64,000 nt of DNA from Sphingomonas_R sp036387535 (GTDB lineage: Bacteria; Pseudomonadota; Alphaproteobacteria; Sphingomonadales; Sphingomonadaceae): NCBI RefSeq assembly GCF_036387535.1, contig NZ_DASVTO010000002.1, forward strand, positions 19,827 to 83,826. The letters run 5' to 3'. The notes beneath the pieces are model-generated. The model did not search any database. It was not told where the DNA came from and worked only from the letters and a program-made list of their open reading frames with translations. Below, piece by piece: positions 53,749-62,663 of the stretch. The position numbers and the translations under genes are program-made. Every line of letters starts with the position of its first letter. Within the stretch, counting starts at the first letter, position 1.

Positions 53749-53768
53749 ATCCCGGCGTTCGCCGGGAT
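53749..53768 (+). repeat. REP-like palindrome
   Basis: CCCGGCG and CGCCGGG arms around a short TT centre, flanked by ATCCC/GGGATGACG, lie between convergent hydrolase and ubiB ends. The core matches the repeat at 43861. Confidence 0.6.
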
Positions 53769-53775
53769 GACGTGG

Positions 53776-55308
53776 CTATGTCAGCAGCGTGACCAGCGCG
53801 GCGCCGGCGCCGCCGGCGAGCAGGGTGACGAGGACATAGCGCCAGCCGCCGCCGATGCGGACGACCTGCACCTCCCGCAGCGGGGGTGGAGGCGGGGCGG
53901 CCCCTTCGGGCGGAAAGCGCGCCTCGATCCGGCGAACGAGTTCGGGAATGCCGGCCAGCGTCTTCAGGTCCGTGGTGAGGCGGTTCGCCAGGAACGCTTC
54001 GGGTCCGAGTTCGGAGCGGAGCCAATCCTTCACGAACGGACCGGCCGATTCCCACATGTTGATATCGGGATCGAGCGCGGTCGCGACGCCTTCGACCATC
54101 ACCATCGTTTTCTGCAGGAGCAGCAGGTGCGGCTGCGTCTGCATGTCGAAATCGCGGGTGATGGCGAACAGGCCGTCGAGCATCTGGCCGACGGACATCT
54201 CCTTGACCGACAGGCCGCGCATCGGTTCGCCGACGGCGCGCAGGGCGGTGGCGAATTCATCAATATCGTGATGCGCCGGGACATATTGCGCCTCGAAATG
54301 AATCTCCGCGACGCGGCGATAATTGCCGGTGATGAGCCCGTAGAGGATTTCGGCCAGCCAGAAGCGCGCGCGGCGATCGATCCGCCCCATGATCCCGAAA
54401 TCGATGACCGCCAGTTCGCCGTCATGGGTGGCGAACAGATTGCCCTGATGCATGTCGGCGTGGAAGAATCCTTCCGCGATCGCCTGCCGCAGGAAGGCGC
54501 GGAGCAGGATCTGCGCCAGTTTCGCCGGATCATGGCCGGCCGCGATGATCGCGGCGCGGTTCGACAGCTTGATCCCGTCGATCCATTCCAGCGTCATCAC
54601 CTTGCCGGAGGTGCGTTGCCAGTCGATCGACGGCACCTTGAAATGCGGTTCGGCGGCCATCCGTTCGGCCAGTTCGGACGCGGACGCGGCCTCGCGCCGG
54701 AGATCCAGTTCGCGCGCGGTCCAGCGTTTGAAGGTGGCGATGGTCAGACGCGGACGCAGCCTGGCGAGTTCGCCGCCCATCGCCTCCACCTGTGCTGCCG
54801 CCCATTCATAGGTTTCGATCGCGCGCGTGAATTCGGCCTCGACACCCGGGCGCAGGATCTTGATCGCGACGGTGCGTCCGTCGGTGGTGACCGCGCGGTG
54901 GACCTGCGCGATCGAGGCCGCGCCAACCGGAACGGGATCGATCGACGTGAACAGCGTGGCAATCGGCTTGGCGAAGCTGGCGATGATCTGCGCCTCGATC
55001 ACGTCGAAGGGAAGCGGGGGCAGCGCGTCCTGCAGCCGCAGCAGATCCTTCGCCGCTTCCTCCCCCACCAGATCGGGCCGGGTGGCGAGCGTCTGGCCGA
55101 GCTTGATCGCGGCGGGGCCGATCGCCTCCAGCGCATCGGCGTAGGCCGGCACCTTTGGCACACGCGCGCCGATGCGGGCGATGCGCGCCAGCCGGCGGAC
55201 CGCCGGCGGCGTCATCGGATCGCGTTCGATCCCGCGCAGCGCGCCGTGGCGGGCGAGGGTTCGGCCCCATTTCAGCAGCCGGTAGAGGTGGACGGCGGGG
55301 TGCGTCAT
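53776..55308 (-). CDS. ubiB: ABC1/UbiB family ubiquinone biosynthesis kinase-like protein
   Basis: UbiB is an atypical membrane-associated kinase/ATPase needed for ubiquinone synthesis. The 510-residue protein has the KxGQ motif (Lys69-Gln72, KLGQ in GPAAIKLGQTLATRPDL), the Ala-rich nucleotide loop PVGAASIAQVHRA, the conserved Lys in AIKILRPGVEAE, the catalytic ADMHQGNLF and the metal Asp in VIDFGIMGRID. A C-terminal hydrophobic tail (YVLVTLLAGGAGAALVTLL) anchors it. It follows ubiE after 61 bases and starts at the ATG at 55308. Confidence 0.95.
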   Translation of the reverse strand: MTHPAVHLYRLLKWGRTLARHGALRGIERDPMTPPAVRRLARIARIGARVPKVPAYADALEAIGPAAIKLGQTLATRPDLVGEEAAKDLLRLQDALPPLPFDVIEAQIIASFAKPIATLFTSIDPVPVGAASIAQVHRAVTTDGRTVAIKILRPGVEAEFTRAIETYEWAAAQVEAMGGELARLRPRLTIATFKRWTARELDLRREAASASELAERMAAEPHFKVPSIDWQRTSGKVMTLEWIDGIKLSNRAAIIAAGHDPAKLAQILLRAFLRQAIAEGFFHADMHQGNLFATHDGELAVIDFGIMGRIDRRARFWLAEILYGLITGNYRRVAEIHFEAQYVPAHHDIDEFATALRAVGEPMRGLSVKEMSVGQMLDGLFAITRDFDMQTQPHLLLLQKTMVMVEGVATALDPDINMWESAGPFVKDWLRSELGPEAFLANRLTTDLKTLAGIPELVRRIEARFPPEGAAPPPPPLREVQVVRIGGGWRYVLVTLLAGGAGAALVTLLT

Positions 55309-55369
55309 GCAATCGTCCGCGCGCCGACCCCGGCCCCCGCGCCCGCCGGGGTGTGCGCCAGGATATCGT

Positions 55370-56098
55370 TCAAATCTTCCACCCGCTGTGGATCGCGACC
55401 AGGCCGCCCAGGATCGGCTCGACCGCGGTGCGCGCAAAGCCGGCGTCGTCGATCATGCGCTGGAACGTCGGCATGTCAGGGAATCGGCGGATCGATTCGA
55501 TCAGGTAGCGATAGCTGGCCTCGTCATTGGCGAGCAGCTTGCCGAGCTGCGGGACCAGCTTGTGCGAATAGGCGTCGTACACGTCACCAAAGCCGGGCCA
55601 GAGCGTCGTCGAGAATTCGAGCACGAAGAAGCGGCCGCCACGGACGAGGACGCGGTGCGCCTCCCGCAGCGCCGCCGGGATATCGGTGACGTTCCGGATG
55701 CCGAACGCGATGGTGTAGGCATCGAAATGCCGATCCGGGAAGACCAGGGTTTCGGCATTGGCCTCGGTCCAGACCAGCCCGTCGATCCGGCGCTTGGCCG
55801 CGCGTTCCATGCCGACTTCGAGCATGGCGGGGTTGATGTCCGCCACCGTCACCTGCGCGCCCGATTTGTGAAGGCGGAATGCGACGTCGCCGGTGCCGCC
55901 GGCCATGTCCAGAATGCGCTCGCCCATGCGCGGTTTCACCCGGCGGACGAAGCGGTCCTTCCACAATCGGTGCATGCCGCCCGACATGGCATCGTTCATC
56001 AGATCATATCTGCCGGCGACGTTGCGGAACACGTCGCCGACGCGGGCGGTCTTTTCGGCGGGGTCGATATCGGCGTAGCCGAAGGATACGGTTTCCAT
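55370..56098 (-). CDS. ubiE: Ubiquinone/menaquinone biosynthesis C-methyltransferase
   Basis: UbiE methylates 2-methoxy-6-polyprenyl-1,4-benzoquinol and demethylmenaquinol. The 242-residue protein has VAGRYDLMNDAMSGGMHRLWK, the SAM motif ILDMAGGTGDVAFRL and the post-motif NVTDIPAALREAHRVLVRGG, plus the end GGLVAIHSGWKI. The start METVSFGYADI is the ATG at 56098; the remaining upstream frame is shadow of recO's region. It heads the ubiE-ubiB unit and is divergent from recO. Confidence 0.96.
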   Translation of the reverse strand: METVSFGYADIDPAEKTARVGDVFRNVAGRYDLMNDAMSGGMHRLWKDRFVRRVKPRMGERILDMAGGTGDVAFRLHKSGAQVTVADINPAMLEVGMERAAKRRIDGLVWTEANAETLVFPDRHFDAYTIAFGIRNVTDIPAALREAHRVLVRGGRFFVLEFSTTLWPGFGDVYDAYSHKLVPQLGKLLANDEASYRYLIESIRRFPDMPTFQRMIDDAGFARTAVEPILGGLVAIHSGWKI

Positions 56099-56313
56099 CG
56101 GCACCGCATAGCGGAGGCGCGTGGCGGGGCATAGCGACCTTTGACAAGCGGCAAGGCCGATCTTCCGAAATCCGTCCGGTGCGAGCCTGTCGAGAACGGC
56201 TGAAGGACGGGGTGCGACGGTGGTGGCGGGTTCCCGACGGGCCCGAACCGGACGGAGGTGGGGGCGAGCGTGAGGGGTGGGGGCGCCGTCCGTCTTGTGC
56301 CATACCCCCTTGC

Positions 56314-57045
56314 ATGCATCTGACCACCGACGCCATCGTATGCGGCGTGATCCAGCACGGCGAGAGCGGGACGGTGGTGCGGTTGCTGACGCCCGAAGCA
56401 GGGATGCAGCCGGGCTATGTGCGGGGCGGGCGATCGCGGCGGTTGCGGCCGGTGCTGGTGCCGGGAAACGTGGTGCGGGCGGACTATCGGTCGCGGACCG
56501 AGGACCAGCTGGCGGCGCTGACGGTGGAACTGGTGCGGAGCCGGGCGCCGTTGCTGGCCGAGCCGCTGGCGGCGGCGGCAATCGACTGGACCACCGCGCT
56601 GGCCGCGACGGCGTTGCCGGAGGGGCAGGCGTATCCGCGCGTGCACGCCGCACTGGACGGTGTGCTGGCGGCGATCGAAAGCGCGGCGTCGGCGCGGGGC
56701 TGGGCGGCGGCGCTGGTGCGGTATGAATATCTGGTGCTGACCGAACTCGGATTCGGGCTCGACCTGTCGGCCTGCGTGGTGACCGGTGCGCGCGACGATC
56801 TGGCCTATGTCAGCCCGAAGAGCGGGGCGGCGGTGTCGCGCGCGGCGGGGGCGGGCTATGTCGACCGGCTGTTGCCGCTGCCCGCGTTCCTGATCGACGG
56901 CGGGGCGGCGGAATGGGACGCGATTCGCGACGGCCTGCGCCTGACGGGGCATTTTCTGGCACGCGACCTGTTGACCGAGCGGCGGGCGATGGTGCTGGCG
57001 GCGCGCGAGCGGTTGATCCTGCGGTTGCAGCGCGCCGGCGCCTGA
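56314..57045 (+). CDS. recO: DNA repair protein RecO
   Basis: RecO helps load RecA at gaps. In the 243-residue protein the N-terminal OB-fold begins TTDAIVCGVIQHGESGTVVRLLTPEAG with YVRGGRSRRLRPVLVPG, and the C-terminal helical domain has GFGLDLSACVVTG and later LLTERRAMVLAARERL. The zinc-finger Cys set of some RecO proteins is largely absent. The ATG at 56314 is preceded by noncoding sequence. It lies far from the lepB operon, with which recO is often grouped in Alphaproteobacteria; leuB follows after 39 bases. Confidence 0.93.
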   Translation: MHLTTDAIVCGVIQHGESGTVVRLLTPEAGMQPGYVRGGRSRRLRPVLVPGNVVRADYRSRTEDQLAALTVELVRSRAPLLAEPLAAAAIDWTTALAATALPEGQAYPRVHAALDGVLAAIESAASARGWAAALVRYEYLVLTELGFGLDLSACVVTGARDDLAYVSPKSGAAVSRAAGAGYVDRLLPLPAFLIDGGAAEWDAIRDGLRLTGHFLARDLLTERRAMVLAARERLILRLQRAGA

Positions 57046-57084
57046 CGCAGAGGGGCCGGGATAGTCGCGAAGAGGAAGACGCCG

Positions 57085-58128
57085 ATGCGGATCGCTGTGT
57101 TGCCGGGGGACGGGATCGGGCCGGAGGTGGTGGCCGAGGCACGACGCGTGCTGGATGCGGTGTGCGGCGACGCGCTGTCCTACGAAACCGGGCTGGTCGG
57201 CGGTGCCGCCTATCATGCGGTCGGGCATCCGTTGCCGCCGGAGACGCTGGCGCTGGCCGCGCGCGCCGATGCGGTACTGTTCGGCGCGGTCGGCGATCCG
57301 CGCTGCGACGCGCTGGAACGCGCGCTCAGGCCCGAACAGGCGATCCTGGGGCTGCGCAAGGCGCTGGGGCTGTTCGCCAATCTGCGGCCGGCACGGTTGT
57401 TCCCCGAGCTGGCCGATGCCTCCGCGCTCCGGCCCGAAGTGGCGCGCGCGATCGACATGGTGATCGTGCGCGAGCTGAACGGCGACGTCTATTTCGGCGA
57501 AAAGGGGATGCGGACGACCGTGACCGGGCGGCGCGAAGGCTATGACATCATGTCCTATGACGAGGATCAGGTGGCGCGGATCGCGCATGTCGGGTTCCGG
57601 ACCGCACGCGGGCGCAAAGGCCGGCTCTGTTCGGTCGACAAGGCCAATGTGCTGGAAACGTCGCAACTGTGGCGCGACGTGGTGACCGAGATATCGGCAG
57701 AATATCCCGACGTGACGCTGGAGCATATGTATGTCGACAATGCCGCGATGCAGCTGGTGCGCGCGCCGGGGCGGTTCGACGTGATCGTGACCGGCAACCT
57801 GTTCGGCGACATCCTGTCGGACCAGGCATCGATGTGCGCGGGATCGATCGGGATGCTGCCGTCGGCATCGATCAATGCCGAGGCCAAGGGGCTGTACGAA
57901 CCGATCCACGGATCGGCCCCCGACATCGCCGGGCAGGGCAAGGCCAATCCGCTGGCGACGATCCTGTCGGCGGCGATGATGCTGCGCCATTCGCTGCATC
58001 GCCCGGCGGACGCCGACCGGATCGAGGCGGCGGTGGCCGCGGCGCTGGCCGGCGGCGCGCGGTCGCCCGACCTGGGGGGCATGATGACGACGCAGGCAAT
58101 GGGGGATGCGGTGTTGGCTTCGTTGTAA
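57085..58128 (+). CDS. leuB: 3-isopropylmalate dehydrogenase
   Basis: LeuB oxidatively decarboxylates 3-isopropylmalate in leucine synthesis. The 347-residue length is typical. It starts MRIAVLPGDGIGPEVVAEARRVLD. Substrate-site sequences are VIVRELNGDVYFGEKGM and VDKANVLETSQLWRD, and the metal-site region is VTGNLFGDILSDQASMCAGSIGMLPSAS. NAD specificity fits EPIHGSAPDIAGQGKANPLATILSAAM at about 270-300. It lies 39 bases after recO and ends at a REP-like repeat. Confidence 0.97.
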   Translation: MRIAVLPGDGIGPEVVAEARRVLDAVCGDALSYETGLVGGAAYHAVGHPLPPETLALAARADAVLFGAVGDPRCDALERALRPEQAILGLRKALGLFANLRPARLFPELADASALRPEVARAIDMVIVRELNGDVYFGEKGMRTTVTGRREGYDIMSYDEDQVARIAHVGFRTARGRKGRLCSVDKANVLETSQLWRDVVTEISAEYPDVTLEHMYVDNAAMQLVRAPGRFDVIVTGNLFGDILSDQASMCAGSIGMLPSASINAEAKGLYEPIHGSAPDIAGQGKANPLATILSAAMMLRHSLHRPADADRIEAAVAAALAGGARSPDLGGMMTTQAMGDAVLASL

Positions 58129-58181
58129 CCGGCCTTCCTGCCATTCCTGCTTGGATCAGCAGAACCGAACCTGACCCGTTC

Positions 58182-58246
58182 ATCCCGAGCGAAGTCGAGG
58201 GACGTGACACGGCCGCAGCGCGGCGTGTCTCGACTTCGCTCGGGAT
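58182..58246 (+). repeat. REP-like palindrome between leuB and the TonB receptor
   Basis: Perfect 18-base arms ATCCCGAGCGAAGTCGAG (58182-58199) and its complement (58229-58246) flank a 29-base centre that can itself pair (ACAC / GTGT and GCCGC / GCGGC). It sits between two convergent genes. Its core differs from the repeats at 43861 and 53749, so more than one REP family is present. Confidence 0.65.
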
Positions 58247-58289
58247 AACGGATCTATTTGACGGCTCTAAGCGGTACGCGGTCGGTTCA

Positions 58290-60608
58290 TCACCGCAGCT
58301 TCACGCCGAGCGAGACGCCGAGGATTCGGGGATCGTTCACGACCGAAGCCATGTAGTTTTCGATGACGCCCTTCAGGTTCTTCTCGTTGGTGATGTTGCG
58401 GGCGAACAGCGCGATCTCGTAATTGCCGTCCGGCGTGGTGTAGCCGAGCTTGGCACCGCCTTCGAAGTTGTTCTTCGCGGTGAATTCCGGCGTCTTGTAG
58501 AGGACGAGGTTGGTATAGCCCTGCATGTTCCAGTCGGTCGCGACGAACAGGCCGGCGCCGCCGGCGAGCGGGAGATCGTAGCGCGCGGTGAAATCGATAT
58601 TGTAGCGCGGGGCGTTCGGAAGCGGATTGCCGTCGATCTGGGCGAAAACATTGCCGTTTACGCGGATCGTCGGATCCTGCACCGTGCAGACGACCACGCC
58701 ATTGAGCGCGCAGACCTGCGCATAGACGTTCCGGTCGCGGATTTCGGTATGAAGCAGGCTGAGCCCCGCCGTCAGCGACAGGTTGCGCACCGGGCGGAGT
58801 TCGGCGCTGGCCTCCATGCCGTAAGCCTTGGCCTTGTTCGCGTTGAACAGCACGCCATTCCCGTTGCTGTCATTGCCGTTCAGCTGGATATCGTCGACCG
58901 TGTAGGTGAAGGCGGTGGCGTTCAGGCGCAGGCGGTTGTCGAACAGCACGCTCTTGAACCCGGCCTCCCATGACAGGATCGTTTCGCTGTCGGCGGTGGT
59001 GAAATCGGCATTGAACACCGCGGAGCGACCCTGGATCGTCGGCCCGCGGAAGCCGCGAGCGACGCGGGCATAGACGCTGAGATCGGGCGTGATCTGGTAC
59101 AGCGCGCTCAGATCCCAGCTGGGCTGCGTATCCGACAGCCGGACGAAGGTGCGCCCGCGATAGGTGGAGACGTTGGCGACGCTGTTCGCGGTCTTCAGCA
59201 GGCGGGTGGTCTTGGTATCCTTGGTCTCGCGTCCGCCCGCGGTCAGGGTGAGCCCGTCGATCAGTTCGTAGCTCAGCTGGCCGAAGGCGGCATAGCTGGT
59301 GTTGACGTTGTGCAGGCGGACCCAGTTGTTGGGATTGGCTCCGATCAGGAAGGCGCGCTGGTAGAAGTCGGTGGTGTCGCGGCTGTCGAAATACATGCCG
59401 CCAAACTGCCATTTGAACCGCCCGCCGTCGGTGCTGGCGAGGCGGATTTCCTGGGTATATTGATCGAGATCGCGGACCTGACCCTGCGACTGGCCATAGC
59501 CGTTCGGGATGCCGCCAACCGGGAAGTTTGTGGCGGCGCCACCGTCCGTATCGCCGCGGCTGTAGCCCGACGTGGTTTCGTAGGCGGTGATCCAGGTGAG
59601 CGCGGCGGGACCGAAATCCATCCGCATGTTGAGCGAGCCGCCATAGGTCTTGTACGCCTGCGGATTGTCGCGACCCTCGTCCAGCGCGACCGTGCCGCGA
59701 TCGACATTGGCGACGCTGTTCGACCCCTTCACGATCGTGCCGCGGCGGAACAGCGTCGACGTGCCGGAATAATCGCGGGCGTGGACGGAGCCGAGGATCG
59801 AGAAGCTGTCGGTCGGGGTGAACAGCAGCTGGACGCGCGCATCACGCTCGTCAAAGCCGTTCATCGTATCCTTTTTCGGGGTGACCGTGCCATCGGCGCT
59901 GGGGCCGGAATAGATGTTGTCGACCCAGTCGTCGCGGTGCTGGTACAGCCCCGACACGCGGATGGCGAGCTTGTCCTCGATCAGCGGGCCGCCGATGCCG
60001 GCATCGAGCGTGACGGTGTTGAAGCTGCCATAGGTGGCGAGCGCGCGGCCCTGCAGCGTCTGCGTCGGGCGGAGCGTATCGAACTTGATGATGCCCGCCG
60101 TGGTGTTGCGGCCGAACAGCGAGCCCTGCGGGCCGCGCAGCACCTCGACCTGCGCCACGTCGAACACCGGGTTCGATTTCAAGACGACATGTTCCAGCAC
60201 GACATCGTCCTGGATGATCGACACCGGCTGTGACGCGCCGAGATAGAAGTCGATATTGCCGAGGCCGCGGATATAGAAGCGCGGGAAGATGCGGCCGGTG
60301 GTCGTTTCCGCGTAGAGACCGGGAACGCGGCCCGACAGCGCGAGCAGATCCTCCCCGCCCGATTGCAGATCGCGGAACTGCGCACCGCCGACGACGGAGA
60401 CCGACAGCGGCACCCGTTGCAGATTTTCGGAGCGGCGTTCGGCGGTGACGACGATGTCCTGCAGACCGGCTTCCGGCGCGGCGTCTGCGCCGGTATCGGC
60501 CGTGGCGGTCGCGACGGATGCGGCATCCTGTGCCTGGGCGGCACCGGCAAGGCCCAGCGCGGCAACCGCGACGGACAGCAGGAAGGGACGGGCGGACGCA
60601 GTCGACAT
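58290..60608 (-). CDS. TonB-dependent receptor
   Basis: A 772-residue outer-membrane receptor. The signal peptide is MSTASARPFLLSVAVAALG, cut near AQAQ. A TonB-box-like DIVVTAERR precedes the plug domain (about 52-165: QRVPLSVSVVGG, LRGPQGSLFGRNTTAGIIKF). The 22-strand barrel covers the remainder and ends GVSLGVKLR. This is the CirA/FepA-like group with sphingomonad nutrient-uptake character; the ligand cannot be read. Its promoter faces the acyl-CoA ligase gene across 201 bases, which suggests that the ligand might feed acyl-CoA metabolism. Confidence 0.94.
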   Translation of the reverse strand: MSTASARPFLLSVAVAALGLAGAAQAQDAASVATATADTGADAAPEAGLQDIVVTAERRSENLQRVPLSVSVVGGAQFRDLQSGGEDLLALSGRVPGLYAETTTGRIFPRFYIRGLGNIDFYLGASQPVSIIQDDVVLEHVVLKSNPVFDVAQVEVLRGPQGSLFGRNTTAGIIKFDTLRPTQTLQGRALATYGSFNTVTLDAGIGGPLIEDKLAIRVSGLYQHRDDWVDNIYSGPSADGTVTPKKDTMNGFDERDARVQLLFTPTDSFSILGSVHARDYSGTSTLFRRGTIVKGSNSVANVDRGTVALDEGRDNPQAYKTYGGSLNMRMDFGPAALTWITAYETTSGYSRGDTDGGAATNFPVGGIPNGYGQSQGQVRDLDQYTQEIRLASTDGGRFKWQFGGMYFDSRDTTDFYQRAFLIGANPNNWVRLHNVNTSYAAFGQLSYELIDGLTLTAGGRETKDTKTTRLLKTANSVANVSTYRGRTFVRLSDTQPSWDLSALYQITPDLSVYARVARGFRGPTIQGRSAVFNADFTTADSETILSWEAGFKSVLFDNRLRLNATAFTYTVDDIQLNGNDSNGNGVLFNANKAKAYGMEASAELRPVRNLSLTAGLSLLHTEIRDRNVYAQVCALNGVVVCTVQDPTIRVNGNVFAQIDGNPLPNAPRYNIDFTARYDLPLAGGAGLFVATDWNMQGYTNLVLYKTPEFTAKNNFEGGAKLGYTTPDGNYEIALFARNITNEKNLKGVIENYMASVVNDPRILGVSLGVKLR

Positions 60609-60796
60609 GTGGAGATTCCCCTTTGGCAGCGTCCCGCCGTTTCGCGGTGGTGACGCCTGGATGAGGGGCGCGGTAGGGGCCGGTTATGGCGGCTTTGTGA
60701 CAAACTGTTGCCAGCGGAGCAGAGTGTGGCTGCACGGCAACAGATTACATCGATGTTGCGTCCATAAAGCCCTCTTTCCCTCCCCCATCATTCCGT

Positions 60797-60810
60797 TTAC
60801 GTCAACGTCA
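60797..60810. promoter_or_regulatory. TTACGT-CA-ACGTCA near-palindrome at the acyl-CoA ligase start
   Basis: The site TTACGTCAACGTCA is a one-mismatch version of the palindrome at 42022-42035 and overlaps the first base of the ligase ATG. A regulator bound here could block transcription or translation initiation. Confidence 0.5.
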
Positions 60811-62498
60811 TGACCGATGCAGCGATCTGGCAAACCCATTATGTCCACCCCGGCCGCTGGGAGGCGAGCTATGCCCCGATGACCGTGCCGGAGATGGTGG
60901 CGGACGCGGTGGCGGCCCGGCCGGGCGCGGTGCTGATCGATTTCCTGGGGCGCGAATATAGCTATGCCGAGACGCTGGCCGGGGCGCGGCGGGTAGCGGC
61001 GGGGTTGCAGGCGCTGGGGATCCGGCCGGGCGACCGGATCGGATTGTTCCTGCCCAACGTGCCGCATTATGTCGCCGCTTATTATGGCGCGCTGATGCTG
61101 GGTGCGGTGGTGGTCAATTTCTCGCCGCTCTATTCGGTCGAGGAACTGGCGCATCAGGTGGCGGACTCGGGAACGCGATTGCTGTTCACCATTTCCGCGA
61201 CCGCGTTGCTGCCGACCGCGCTGAAAGTGCTGGAGGCGAGCGCGCTGGAGCGGCTGGTGGTGGGATCGGTGGCCGGCGCGCTGCCGCCGGCCAAATCGGT
61301 GCTGTACCGGCTGTTCAAGCGCAAGGAGGTGGCGCCGTTACCCGCCGACCCGCGGATCACGAGCTTTTCCGCGCTGATCGCCAATGACGGGCGGTTTCCG
61401 GAACCGGCGATCGATCCGCTGCGCGACGTCGCGCTGATCCAATATACCGGCGGCACCACCGGCAGCCCGAAAGGCGCGATGCTGACCCACCAGAACCTGA
61501 CCGCCAATGCGCGGCAGGTGGTGGCCGTCGATCCGGAGGCGGGGCAGCCGGACCGGATCGTCGGGGCGCTGCCGCTGTTCCATATCTTCGCCAATGCGTG
61601 CGTGCTCAACCGCACGGTGCGCAATGGCGGGACGATGGTGCTGCTGCCGCGGTTCGAAGCGGGCGCCGTGCTGGCGGCGGTGGCGCGGACCAAGGCGACC
61701 AGCCTGCCGGGCGTACCGACGATGTACCAGGCGCTGCTGGATCATCCCGATATCGGCAAGACCGATTTCTCGTCGCTGCGCGTCTGCATTTCCGGCGGCG
61801 CCCCGTTGCCGGGGACGGTGAAAGCCGCGTTCGAGGCGGCAAGCGGCGCCTTGCTGATCGAAGGCTATGGCCTGACCGAGAGCGGGATCGCGTCGACCAA
61901 CCCCTATGAGGGTGGGGTGCAGGTCGGCACCATCGGGCAGCCCTTGCCCGCGACCCGGTTCCGGCTGGTCGATCGCGACGATCCGTCGCGCCCCGCACCG
62001 GACGGGGAGCCGGGCGAAATCGTGATCCACGGGCCGCAGATCATGATCGGCTATTGGAATCGCCCCGATCTGGATCCGACCACCTTTGCCGACGGCGGGC
62101 TGCGCACCGGCGATGTCGGCGTGATCGCGCCCGACGGCTATATCCGGATCGTCGACCGGTTGAAGGACATGATCTCGGTCGGCGGGTTCAAGGTGTTCCC
62201 CAGTCGGGTGGAAGCGGTGCTGTACCGCCATCCCGCGGTGCGCGAGGCGATCGTGATCGGCGTGCCCGACGCCTATCAGGGCGAGCGCCCGAAGGCGTTC
62301 GTGACCCTGCGCGAGGATGTCACCCCGATCGACGGCGCGGCGTTGCTGGCCTGGCTGAACCCGCTGGTCGGCAAGCATGAGCGCTGCTGCGCGGTGGAGG
62401 TGCGGCTGACCCTGCCGAAAACGCTGGTCGGCAAGCTCAGCCGCAAGGAACTGGTCGCGGAGGAAGCGGCGCTGGCGACGCAGGTGTCCGGACAGTGA
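60810..62498 (+). CDS. AMP-binding long-chain fatty acid/dicarboxylate CoA ligase
   Basis: A 562-residue adenylate-forming enzyme that activates a carboxylic acid to its CoA thioester. Motifs in order are the ATP loop LIQYTGGTTGSPKGAMLTHQN, the acid-site GGAPLPGTVKAAFEA, the hinge YGLTESGIASTNP, PGEIVIHGPQIMIGYW, and the C-terminal catalytic Lys in LPKTLVGKLSRKEL. The sequence resembles the PimA/FadD-like dicarboxylate-CoA ligase group. It is divergent from the TonB receptor and may be co-regulated with the acyl-CoA dehydrogenase operon. Confidence 0.92.
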   Translation: MTDAAIWQTHYVHPGRWEASYAPMTVPEMVADAVAARPGAVLIDFLGREYSYAETLAGARRVAAGLQALGIRPGDRIGLFLPNVPHYVAAYYGALMLGAVVVNFSPLYSVEELAHQVADSGTRLLFTISATALLPTALKVLEASALERLVVGSVAGALPPAKSVLYRLFKRKEVAPLPADPRITSFSALIANDGRFPEPAIDPLRDVALIQYTGGTTGSPKGAMLTHQNLTANARQVVAVDPEAGQPDRIVGALPLFHIFANACVLNRTVRNGGTMVLLPRFEAGAVLAAVARTKATSLPGVPTMYQALLDHPDIGKTDFSSLRVCISGGAPLPGTVKAAFEAASGALLIEGYGLTESGIASTNPYEGGVQVGTIGQPLPATRFRLVDRDDPSRPAPDGEPGEIVIHGPQIMIGYWNRPDLDPTTFADGGLRTGDVGVIAPDGYIRIVDRLKDMISVGGFKVFPSRVEAVLYRHPAVREAIVIGVPDAYQGERPKAFVTLREDVTPIDGAALLAWLNPLVGKHERCCAVEVRLTLPKTLVGKLSRKELVAEEAALATQVSGQ

Positions 62499-62537
62499 TG
62501 TCGGGAGCCGTCCTGCCGCGGTCCTGCAAGCCGGTGC

Positions 62538-62571
62538 GGTCATAGATTGACGCCTGGGTCGATCTATGACC
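62538..62571 (+). promoter_or_regulatory. 10-base dyad between acyl-CoA ligase and PEP-CTERM gene
   Basis: Perfect arms GGTCATAGAT and ATCTATGACC flank a 14-base centre, 40 bases after the ligase stop. No T-run follows. It may be a ligase terminator or an upstream operator for the PEP-CTERM gene. Confidence 0.5.
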
Positions 62572-62578
62572 CGCGCGC

Positions 62579-62593
62579 TGTCACGTAGTGACA
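62579..62593 (+). promoter_or_regulatory. TGTCAC-GTA-GTGACA dyad upstream of PEP-CTERM gene
   Basis: A perfect 6-base dyad with a 3-base centre lies just before an AT-rich promoter-like stretch (TATATTAAT at about 62610-62620) and 70 bases before the gene start. Confidence 0.5.
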
Positions 62594-62663
62594 CAGTAAA
62601 CGCGCTCATTATATATTAATTCTTCCTTAGATTGGCCGAATCGGCGGCAGATCGCAGGGGGAT

